Position numbers and translations under genes: made by a program. The notes under the pieces were generated by a model. It saw only the letters and a list, made by a program, of their open reading frames with translations. It was not told where the DNA came from and made no database searches. A stretch of 64,000 nt of DNA from Mermis nigrescens. Taxonomy: Eukaryota; Nematoda; Enoplea; Mermithida; Mermithidae. Below, in pieces: positions 24,201 to 36,200 of this stretch. Positions within the stretch are counted from its first letter, which is position 1, and the number at the start of each line of letters is the position of its first letter. The stretch lies in the NCBI GenBank assembly GCA_036768485.1, contig JAVLUZ010000507.1:771179-835178 (forward strand). Reading direction: 5' to 3'.

Positions 24201-27200
24201 AACTCAAGTTTAAATGAGTATGTAATTATCAAATAAATTTCATGAACCATTAAATTTTTATTTTTTATTACCGCAAGCTTCAGAAGTGATCCAAAAACGC
24301 AAAGCACATCAGAAACGTTTTCTCACATGTGTATGCAAAAACGCTCAGATTAACGTATTAAATAGATCCTTATCCTATGTATATTTAGAGTTCGCGGTAA
24401 AAGCAATTCAAATTTCTGAGTTAAATAACAGCTTAATTTTTGAATTAAATTCGAACAAAAACTGCGAGTTAATAGAAAAAGACTGTAAATAATTGTTTAT
24501 TCTTGTAAACAAATATCTCTATGCTAGCAAAAAATAGTTTGAGAAGCCATTTTTCAGAAAATTTCTATTTACTAGAAACTTTTCCGGTCAAAACTGATAA
24601 TAGTAAATTTTTCAATCCAAGACTCTAATGTGCGTGCAGTAAAATTGTTTTCATAGCCAAAGTCGGCATGAATGTTTTTGGCTAGATTACAAGTTTTAGT
24701 CATTGCTATAATTTAAATGATGCATCATTTAAAACGTACTGATATAAAACTCACTAAACAATTAGGTATATAAAGTGTAATAACCTAATTAAAACATTGT
24801 TTTAACCAAAATATGCAAAGAATGTCGCAGCCTGTTTTTTGGGTACCTTTTCTGCGTTTTAACGCTTTTTTGACTCGGAAAATGCATATAGCATACAAAA
24901 ACTGTGCGGGCCGGACCTTATTTTGATATTAGTGCTGGCAGGGCGGGCGAGCCTAAGGAGCTACGAGGCAGGGCGGGTTTCGTATTCCCTTTAGCGGGGC
25001 GGGTCTAAAAATGTCGGCTGCGCAAGACTCTGTACCCCGCGAAGGCTCAGCCAGACAGGTACTGTCTGGCGATTTTGAGCTGATGGAACGTTTTTTGCAT
25101 CATTTTTGAGGTCAAAAGCAGTAGAAAGTCAAAATTTTTTAGGCGTACCGCGCCGGATTAGTACTTTTATGTTTTTTGGATAATGAAAAGGTTATAATGA
25201 AATTAATCAGACTTAAACAAATAAATAAATAAATAAATTATGTAAAAAACAAAATAAATAAATATGTCAATAATTGAAAGGACCATTAATAAGAATGCAA
25301 GGTCTCTGGTCACGCCATGCAGTATCTCCCAAGGAGCCACCTTGTTAGCTGGATAAGGTTTAGATAAGTTTTAATGAATCTTTGAACAAGCAATCAAACC
25401 GTTAATCAGCCAGCTACCAGATAAGTAACCAACAAATAAGAATATATAGTAATGCGGACATCGTTCAAATTGAGAAATTTCGATGCATAACGTCAAATCG
25501 TGTACATTTTTACATTGTTAAAAGCGTACCACTTGTGCGCCAACGAATTTTAAACGCATTTGAAGTTTTAACGCGTTGAAATTTCGTTAACTTACAGGTT
25601 AGGACTTATAATCTAATCCCCATTTATGCTCGATACTCAGAAACTATTGTCTGTTATTGATGACGGATTTAATGCAAAAAATATGAAGCGTTTGACCAGA
25701 TAACATATAACGATCGACGCGTTGGCTGATGCCAGACCACTCAAACTTTGTAGCCGCCCGCAAGACATTAGGAGACTTTATTTTGCCATTAATTTGGAGC
25801 AGAATTTGAGACAACGCATATAAATAAGTTACCCCACAGCAAGCTTCGTCAACAAATATTTGCGGCAAACCAGGAGCCGTTCCAACTGGCCTATTTGGAT
25901 CATCCTTACAGTGTGTTTTAAGGAAGTCTAATTCGTTGTTGTGCGACTGAGCTAAATCGATAACTTCGTGCTCAATCCGCTTGCTTTGCAGGACGAAGAG
26001 AACACGCTGGACACGTTTCTTAACCTCAAAAACGATAAGTATTCCTTTAACATTAAAACAGAGTGAGAACTATTTTGCAAAAAAATCCCCAACTAACTGT
26101 ACAACGGCCCACATAAAATCTTTATAGATTTTTCATGTGAATCCGGGCCCCCGGGATTGTTTTGGATAGCGTACTTTGTTAAGGACGACTTGAAGCTTTG
26201 AGTTCAGCAATGTTGCAGATGCTCGGCTCACAGCTTTGAATGAAGGAATAAGCATTGGGATAGGTTACCAACAGTCAACTCACACATGCACATAGGAAGG
26301 TGAGGGGGTATCACCCCTCCCTGAGGGGTCAGCTAGACCGGTACTGTCCGGCGATTTTGAGCATACAGGTCTTGTTCTGCGTCATTTTTGACATCAAAAT
26401 CAGTAAAAATGTCAAAATTTTCCGGCGCTCCGCCACGGATTAGTACCTTTTATATACTTTTTTACCCAAAAAACGCTAAAAATTGATTAATTTCTGTATT
26501 TTTTAGTGTTAAAAGTGATGTAATGCAGTCAACATGGACTACAAATGCTTTAAAAATGCTAAATTACTACGAAAAAAACGTTTTATAGGCTATGTTGACT
26601 ATTTTGGTCGTTTAAACAACAGAAAATTTGTGAACGGTAAATTTACTGTTTTGGATTTCTGGATTTACCCCCCCCGCCGACCCTGACCTTGTGCACCTAT
26701 GAGTCAACTACATATGTATTTTCATTATGAGAAGAGCAAATCTCATACTTTCGATTAGAAAAGAAAAATTGTTGCAAATGGCATAATTTCGAGGATGAGG
26801 GCGAAAGGGGTGCAAACAACATTAGGGATATCCCCGACAAGAGTGCAGACTCTAAACCACAGCTGGGCAATGCCCCATATCGGCCTATCTCCAGAACGGG
26901 CCGAACCAAAAGTTGGACGGGGCGAAGGGGTAACTTGGACGGGGCTATGTTTTGCACAGGGAGAAAATTTTTGGAGATAATATAAGGAAATGCTAGATAC
27001 AGTATATCATGATCAGTTTGCAAAACATGCACAGGAACCATCTTATTACACAGTTCGACACCTTTTTCATGGATGGACCCACCTTTTTCAGTGACTGACC
27101 CACTGATTAAGCTGAACGACCCACCTTTTCCAGGCACGGACCCACCTTTTTCAGAGACAGACCCACCTTTTTCAGGGTCTAGGGACCCACCCACCCTTTT

Positions 27201-30200
27201 GGCTGGAAGTTGGACGGGGCGAACCGTCAGCCATTGCCCAGGTATGCTCTAAACTCTTTTAGAAATGGATAAAGGACTTTAGAAAATTCAGACTTTTTCA
27301 AAACGTGCAAACAAATGCGAAAAAGGCGAGGAAAACATTTCACATTAAATATGACAAATATTAAGGAAGCTACACAGCTTTAAAGTTTGCAAATCAACAG
27401 TGCTTCTGCTTAAGAGTAGGCGATTTCGACATCTATCCTGCAAGTCGGTCATCTCTTCTCTACATTTTTCTCAGGCTTAGTCTTAGTTTTAGATAAAATA
27501 TAATCTTAGACAGCTTACGTTGGTATTACTCCCGCTTAGGTCGGAAAAATGGGCGTTTGAACCAATGTTCGCATACCCGAATTTGGATAGGTACATAACT
27601 GATCCAGAAAACTTTTCATCCCCCTCCGCAACAATTTTTTCACCCCCCCCAGAATTAGAGATTTTTTGAAAGTTCCCAAAACTTCTCTAAAATTTGAAGA
27701 AAAGATGCTTTATAAGCGTTTTCAGCCATTTATTTGCTTAAAAGTGGCAAAGTTTCGGCGCTTCGCGCCATTATACTCATATTTTGACTATATTTTGTTC
27801 AATTTGTTACGACTTTTTTGGTTTTTTTCGATGCTCTAGAAAGATGGAGTATCGTCAGAAACGCTTAAAACGATGTTTTTAACGTGTACCTACCATTTTT
27901 GGACCAGAAAAGGCATTTTATAATTTCACCCTACCCCAGAATTTAAATGCAGTGCATGTATGGATAGATACATATTAAATATATACAGGCAGGCCCGTAT
28001 CCAGAGAGGGGGTAGGGAGGCACGTGTTCCACCCACCCCAAAACGAAATATGAGAATGATTTTTTTCTCAAAAGACGGGGGGATAATGTCCCTCCCGAAA
28101 CGAAATATGAGAATGATTTTTTAAAATCTTCCTTATATTTCGTTTAGGGGGAGGAAACACGTACCCCTTCTGTATTCTCCCCTTCGTTTTTTAGTTGAAA
28201 ATCGCAAAAAAAATTTGGCGCTTCGCACCGAATTTCACAATTACAATTAGAGTCTAAATAGTCCCAAGCGCGCGTTTTGAAAACTCCAATTTTAGTCTTC
28301 ATACAAGCTAAGGCGTATTTCGAGTCTAGGTCTTCATTTTGCACAAACATTATGCAGAAAATGAGGTTTGTTCAAGAGGGTGTCCATTAAATTCTCACCA
28401 TACATGTAACAGAAGGGATGGGGGATCCCTCCCACCCAAAGTCGGATGTCCCCCATCCCCAAAACCAGTAAATTTTTGACCCCCCCCCACGGTTTTTCTT
28501 TGTATTCGGCAAAGATTTTTCGCGATGTACAAAGACTTTTGGGAACCGTCTTTGTACATGTACAAAGATTTTTTGGAAGATAAAAACTGCAAAAAAGGTT
28601 CGAAATTCGCTGAAATTCTCGGTGCTCCGCGCCGAAATGAGCAATTGTGTGTTCTATATATCTTTATAATTTCAGAAATTGCATTTTGAAAGGAAAAATG
28701 CCAAATTTTTCGGCGCTTCGCGCCGTTTTGAGACGATTATTACTGATTTTTGCCCTCAGAAACCTAGAAATTGCTAAAATACGTAACCAAAGGTCGAACA
28801 ACTCTGTTCTTGTCACACTAAAATCGCTACTGTACCATATTATAGTACCCAAAAATTTGTGTGTACGAAATGTACAAAGACTTTTAGGTACCATCTTTAT
28901 ACATGTACAAACGGACCTTGAACAAAAAAAAAACACTGCCCCCCCTATTTTCGGAAAAAATCGAATTTTTTGGCTGTTTTTTGGCATTTTTTGGCCATTT
29001 TCGACCGAAAATTATAGGTCATTTACCCCCCCCTCCACCCTAAAATGGCCAGAACCCCACTCTGGCATACGTGTAGCAGGTTCACATATGTATTAAGATA
29101 GTCATATTATAAAGGCGTATGTATGCAGTTCGTAGCACCCGATAAAGTGGAAGAAAGTCGGTGCCAACCGGATTCGAAATGTGGACCTCTTGCTCGAAAG
29201 TCCAGAACCTTAACCAATCGACTAGCGCTGGTTCATTTCGATAAAGAATGCAAGGTATTCGTAATGTTTTGCATTGGTTTACCTGCTTAGTAGGCTTAGT
29301 CTCAGTATCATGGACTGACCAAAATGTTGGTGCCAGCGTTTAAAATAAGCCTGAGTAATGGGATGCGACGAGCGGAGCGAGCAAAGCGAAGCGACGCGAG
29401 TCGCATCCCATTATTTAGGCTTATTTTAAACGCTGGCACCAACATTTCGGTCAGTCACCACATGAATCTGCAGAAACAATCCGAGCACTGTCTTATTTGT
29501 TTTTCGAACCAGTTAGGTGGCAGCTTTCACCGAATACTACGTGTTGTATACATACTTATAAAGTGGCTATCTTAATACATATGTGAACCAGCTACACCAA
29601 TGCGGCAGTAATTATTTGCAGTCAACTACAGGTAATATAGCACACAATGTAAAATTATATGCAGTCAAAAACCAGCGGCCTAGACTGCAGGTAATATAGC
29701 ACACAATGTGAAATTATATGCAGTCAAAAACCAGCGGCCTAGAAGACTGCAGGTAATATAGCACACAACGTAAAATTATATGCAGTCAAAAACCAGCGGC
29801 CTAGACTGCAGGAAATATAGCACACAATATAAAATTATATGCAGTCAAAAACCAGCGGCCTAGACTGCAGGTAATATAGCACACAAGGTAAAATTATATG
29901 CAGTCAAAAACCAGCGGCCTAGACTGCAGGGTGATATGGAAAGCTGGCGCTTCGCTCGCATTTTAACCTGTAGTAGATGGTTTTAGAAGGCACTTTTATT
30001 TGAGATGGTCTAGCAGATTTGCTTCCTCAATAGGGAATGTTTTCTGCGCTACATGGGTAGCAGCTTCAATAGCTGCCCATCCACCCATTAGCGTATTTTG
30101 ATGGGCCAGCGTAAGCTCTGGTCCTGCATGATAGATATTGCGTAACTGTTGCTATTCTTGCCCTCATTCTGGGGAATTGTTTTACTTTAGTGGAAATAAA

Positions 30201-33200
30201 ATTATACAGCAGATACATATGATACTGGAAAAAATGGTGTGTGGCGACAGCAATTGCTTGCGGATTCAGATTGGTGCCAGACATGGGCTAAGCCTAAGGC
30301 ATAAATGGATCGAAAATTGCTCCACTCGCTCCGCAATTTTCGCTCCATTTATCTCAGGCTTAGCCCATGCGCTGGCATCAATGTGAATGCACATAACTAA
30401 GCCTGGTAACCCCGCTCAGTCACAGTCCCCCAATGCTTTGGAGACTAATCCGAAACATTCCCAAATGCTTTTCGGAATCCTTGTTTCACATTATTGAATA
30501 AACTTTGAAGCATTTTATTTCCACTAAAATAGAAGAATTCCCCAAAATGAAGACAAGAACAGCAACAGCTACTAACTATCTATCATGCAGGACCAGAGCT
30601 TATGCTGGCCCATCAAAATGCGCTAATGGGTGACTGGGCAGCTATTGAAGCTGCTACCCATGCAGCGCAAAAAACTTTCCCTATTGAGGAAGCGAATCTG
30701 CCAGACCATCTCAAATAAAAGTGCCTTCTAAAACAATCTACTAGAAGTTAAAAGGCGAGCGAAGTGCCAGCTTCCCATATCAATAAGCATTCAACTTGGC
30801 TGCATATAAAATCACATTGTGTGCCATATTATCTTCAGTCTAGGCCGATGGTTTTTGACTGCATATAATTTTACTTTGTGTGCTATATTACTTGCAGTCT
30901 AGGCCGCTGGTTTTTGACTGCATAATTATACATTGTGTGCTACATTACTTGCAGTTGACTGCAAATAATTACTACCCACCAACACCGTTTTTTCCATTTT
31001 TTTGGTCATTTTGTCAACCAAAATTTTAGGAAATGGAAAAAATTTTTTGGGAAAATTTTTGTAATCTTAATGTCATGTAAAAACACCATACGCTACTACA
31101 GTAATCTATTGACACATGATGCGCACGTTAGAACATCAGGAATTCATCGCATATATTGAAGGGACATAACATCTGAAGGGAACCGGTCCGAGCTCAGCAC
31201 GTAAAAACTGCTAAGTGAGGAGTCAGCGCTGATAAAGGCTATTGGGTTCGCCCAATAGCACCGGTTTTATTAATGCGTGCGCGCGCAATAATACACAGCT
31301 GCACAATCCGCAAGACAGCTCAGTCCGAGCTGGTGACTATAAACGAACATATGGTTAGCCCGTTAGGTGGTCCAAGTATATTGACCTAAGGATTATTGAT
31401 TGAACTCGACTGACGTGCACTGAGACACGCGGAGTATATTACTAATTGGATATTATATATTATTATTATATTATTACATATATTATTACTAATTATTATT
31501 ATTAATTATTACAGATATTATTACTAATTGGATATTATTATATTACTAATTGGATATTATTAGTATATTATTATATATTACTAATTGGATATTATTATAT
31601 TATGATATTACGGAGTGACCCAAGTGAATATATTAATGATTATTATATATTGACCACTACCGGGCGTGACATATCTGGTGACAGAAGTGGGATAGTCACA
31701 TATCTTGTGGAGTCTGTAGCAGCTATTATTGATCGGGGACGATCAAAGCAAAGGAGGGAGGTGTCATGTTACAGTGGTTGCCATGAAAGATGACGCGCCA
31801 TCATCCTCAGAATTATAATGGATGGTGCGCAGCGAGCACACGTTACGTCCATCATGCGCCATCATCTCTTTTTTCTATTCAGCGCCATTAACCTCCATCA
31901 TCCCGTTAATCTGGCGATGCAGACGGCGCATTTAGCTATTAATAGCGCCAACAAGGAAGCGCGCACGTGAATGCTGGCGCGCTTCCTTCTTGTTGGTGCT
32001 ATTAATAGCTAAATTGCGCCGTCCGCATCACCAGATTAGCGGGATGATGGAGGTTAATGGCGCTGAATAGAAAAAGAGATGATGGCGCATGATGGATGTA
32101 ACGCGGCGCTCGCCACGCACCATCCATTATAATTCTGAGGATGATGGCGCGTCATCTTTCATGGCGACCACTGTAAAACACAATACGCTACTACAGTAAT
32201 CTATTGACACATGATGCGCATGTTAGAACATCAGGAATTCATCGCATATATTGAAGGGACATAACATCTGAAGGGAACCGGTCCGAGCTCAACACGTAAA
32301 AACTGCTAAGTGAGGAGTCAGCGCTGATAAAGGCTATTGGGTTCGCCCTGGGTTCGCCCAATAGCACCGGTTTTATTAATGCGTAAGCGCGCAATAATAC
32401 ACAGCTGCACAGTCCTCAAGACAGCTCAGTCCGAGCCGGTGACTATAAACGAACATATGGTCAGCCCGTTAGGTGGTCCAAGTATATTGACCTAAGGATT
32501 ATTGATTGAACTCGACTGACATGCACTGAGACACGCGGAGTATATTACTAATTGAATATGATTACGGGGCTCGACAGACGTACAATACGCGGAGTGACCC
32601 AAGTAAATATATTAATGATTATTATATATTGACCACTACCGGGCGTGACATTAAAAATGCGTTTTAGAGAGGTAAAACTTCAAAAAATTTCGGCGCTTCG
32701 CGCCTAATTGATTTAATTCTGACTTGTTATTAATCTTTAAGCCGCGCCGCACCAATTGCAGCATTTTTGTCGACAATCTGATCTAGAACTTCACTACGAT
32801 TGAAAATCCTTCTCTTCTGCACGGATTTGGTCAGTTTTTGCCATGCAAAAATGTGTTTTAGAGGTGAAACTACAAAAATGTTCGGCGCTTCACGCCGAAT
32901 TGATTGAATTCTTACTTACTAGTAATCTTTAAGCCGCGCCGCGCCAATTGCAGTATTTTTATGAAAGAAAGAAAGAAAGAAATAGTTTATTGCGACAGAG
33001 ACGGAATTAAAACAATACAAATTCGGTCAAATTAAAAAAAGAATGAATCATACACTGAAATGTCGTCAATGCAATGAAATAATCAAAAACCTGTGCAAGG
33101 ACTATAAAGGCGGTTTGCACTTACTTATAGTCTGAGGTAAAACTAATTTTCTCTAAACGACTGCTGAAGGAGGGAAAGTTTGGGGCTTTTACAACTTCTT

Positions 33201-36200
33201 CTGGCAAATTATTCCAAAGAGGAGGGAGTCTATTTGCAAAACAATACAATTTCAAATTTTAGCGAGATTTAGGTATTTTTAGCTTTACCGAGTTAACTGA
33301 TCGAGTGATGCCATTACACACCGTAAACAACTCGTTAAAATCGATGTCTTTAAGACCATGGTAAATTTTATAGGCCATCGATAGATCATGACGGACTCGA
33401 CGTAACTGAAGTGAGTCTAATTTAAGAAAATCTGATCGTTATCGACAATCTGGTCATAGGAATTCACTACGATTGAAAATCATTACCTTCTGCACGGATT
33501 TGGTTAGTTTTTGTAATGCAAAAATGCGTTTTAGAGAGCTAAAATTCCAAAATTTTCTGGCGCTTCGTGCCATTTGATAAATTATAGTTTTAATTGTCAA
33601 AAGCGACTTCAGATTTGGCTAAAATGCTTTATTGAAGGAAGGAAATTCAAGTTTAAACAGAAATAACGTAGGCATTGGTGTAGCTGGTTCACATATGTAT
33701 TAAGATAGCCACATTATAGGTACGTATACAGCAAGTAGTATCCGGTGAAAGCTGCCACCTAACTGGTTTGATTTGAGTCAAGTCGAAAACAAATAAGGCA
33801 GTCATCAGATTTTTCCCGTAGATTCATGTGACTGACCAAAATGTTGGTGCCAGCGTTTAAAATAAGCCTAAGTATGTAATTGGATGCAACTCGCGTCGCT
33901 CGCTACGCTCGCTCCGCTCGTTGCATCCCATTACTCAGGCTTATTTTAAACGCTGGCACCAACATTTTGGTCAGTCCATGATACTAAGCCTAAGCCTAAT
34001 CAGCTGGTAAACCAGCAAAACATCACGAATACCTTGCAATCTTTATCGAAAGTAACCAGCGTTAGTCGATTGGTTATGGTTCTGAACTTTAGAGCAAGGA
34101 GTCCACGTTTCGAATCCGACTGCCAGCAACTTTCTCTCGTTTCCTCAGATGCTATCGATCGCACACATACGCCCTTATAATATGACTATGTTAATACATA
34201 TGTGAACCAGCTACACGAATGCCATAACGTATACTGATCGTGATATTTCTTGCAGAGTGCGAAATTTTTGTACAAAAAGTGCATCAAACACCGCTATTGC
34301 TTGTGTACATAGGATTTTCTACCTAAAAAACACTAATTTTTCAACCCAGCCGCTCTATTTTTAATGTTTTTAGACCTCCAGAAAAAAGTCGGAAAAGGTG
34401 GAAAAAATATTTTGGGTCTGGTCTATAATGTCAACCAAATCGCTGGGAAAAAACAGTACCCACCAATGCCCCCTCCCCCAATTTCGAGCCCTTACAAGTA
34501 TGATTCTCACCATATTAAGGATGTCTGGGTAGCAAAATTTACAAAATGTTAAGCTCTAGTGATCGTAAGACTTCTTTTTTAATCCATCCTTCGGTCCCCC
34601 CTAACGTTTTGAAAAAAATTTTGATCGTCGTGCCCCGGAAACGGCAGTAATTATTTGCAGTCAACTGCAGGTAATATAGCACACAATGTAAAATTATATG
34701 CAGTCAAAAACCAGCGGCCTAGACTGCAGGCAATATAGCACACAATGTAAAATTATATGCAGTCAAAAACCAGCGGCCTAGACTGCAGGCAATATAGCAC
34801 ACAATGTAAAATTATATGCAGTCAACAACCAGTGGCTCAGACTGCTGGCAATCTAGCACACAACGTAAAATTATATGCAGTCAAAAACCAGTGGCCTTGA
34901 CTGCAGGCAATATAGCACACAACGTAAAATTATATGCAGTCAAAAACCAGCGGCCTAGACTGCAGGCAATATAGCACACAATGTGATATTATATGCAGTC
35001 AAGTTGAATGCTTATCGATATGGGAAGCTGGCGCTCTGCTCGCATTTCAACCTGTAGTAGATGGTTTTAGCAGGCACTTTTATTTGAGATGGTCTGGCAG
35101 ATTTGCTTCCTCATTAGATAATATTTTCTTGCGCTGCATGGGTAGCACATTCAATTGCTGCCCAGTCACCCATTAGCGCATGTTGATGGGCCAGCTTAAG
35201 CTCTGGGGCATACATACATACACACATATTTGATCAATCCGGAATAAATTTATAACTACATACATACACAGACTAGCACTATCACAGCCAATTAATCTTA
35301 TGATGTCAGTTGTATACCATGTCTCCCTAGGGGGCAAAGCTATAACATCGCCTATGTTATAACATAGGCGGAGGGGCTTAGAATCTGCTCCCTGGCTTTT
35401 CTCAGGGAGCAATGCTGCAGCATAGGTTGTGTTGTAGCATAGTGGCCTGACCGGACCTGCCCGGGGAGGGGACCCATGCAAGCCCAGGGCCAAGGGAGGG
35501 GCAAATTTCCAGGGGGGAATTTCCCTGGAGGAAAAATTGAAAGAGCTATAATTCAAGAACCAGCAGCCAGATCGGACTAAAAATTTCATAGTCTGTTAAG
35601 TATATGTTAGGTATGCTACGTACAAAATTTTAGCGCGCAGCCTACAGGATACCAGCATTACTTTACACTTTTGCATAATTCAAAAAGCAATGGCCGGATT
35701 TTGTTCAAATTTTCATGACATGATGTATATAGGCGAGTCATGCTATGCACAGAATTTCAGTGCGCAGCCTACAGTATACCAGTTTACTTTACATTTTCTC
35801 ATTTGGTACTATAACTTTAGAAATAGAGGGCGGATTGGGCTGAAATTTTCATAGTAGGGTGGGTTTATGTTGCATGTGTTATCTTATTGTTATCAACATG
35901 TAATCTACAGTATGCCGATTTTAGTTTACACTTCCTCATATAGGAACGTAAATCAAGAATTAATGGCTGGGTTTTGTTCAGATTTTCAGAATATGATGTA
36001 TATAGGCGAGGCAAGCTATGCATAGAATTTTAGCGCGCAGCCTACAGTATACCAATTTACTTTACACTTGCTCAAATAGTGATATAACTTTAGAAATAGA
36101 GGGCGGATTGGGTTAAAATTTTCATAGTAGGGTGGGTTCATGTTGCATGCTTATCCTATTGTTATCAGCATGTAATCTACAGTATGCCGATTTTAGTTTA

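Larger units (their letters stand above)
29064..30986. mobile_element. TIR element with tRNA-like module, split by a foldback element
   Basis: Left end GGCATACGTGTAGCAGG and right end GCTACACCAATGC enclose a hairpin (about 29325-29455) and a tRNA-like module. The foldback element 29604-30976 sits within the last bases of the right terminus. It is the inverse of the intact copy at 33671-34223. Its own target duplication is not recognisable. Confidence 0.65.
31071..32650 (+). mobile_element. TRIM-type LTR retrotransposon with nested MITE
   Basis: The two direct LTRs both start TGTCATGTAA and end GGGCGTGACA (TGTCA...TGACA). A 4-bp duplication ttaa flanks the element (31067-31070, 32651-32654). 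The internal region is only 90 bp (31672-31761) and consists of a TGGTGACAGAAGTGGGA primer-site-like stretch, a short spacer, and a purine tract AAAGGAGGGAGG directly before LTR2. There is no gag or pol. Confidence 0.9.

Noticed and set aside
26697..27194. 165-residue minus-strand frame with GGSxxEK repeats
   Set aside because: It runs across a MITE with a 21-bp minisatellite and its flanks; not conserved in type, no splice or gene context.
34643..35010. CRISPR-like array of 59-bp repeats
   Set aside because: The units are contiguous with no unique spacers, and the host is an animal. They are transposon terminal repeats.
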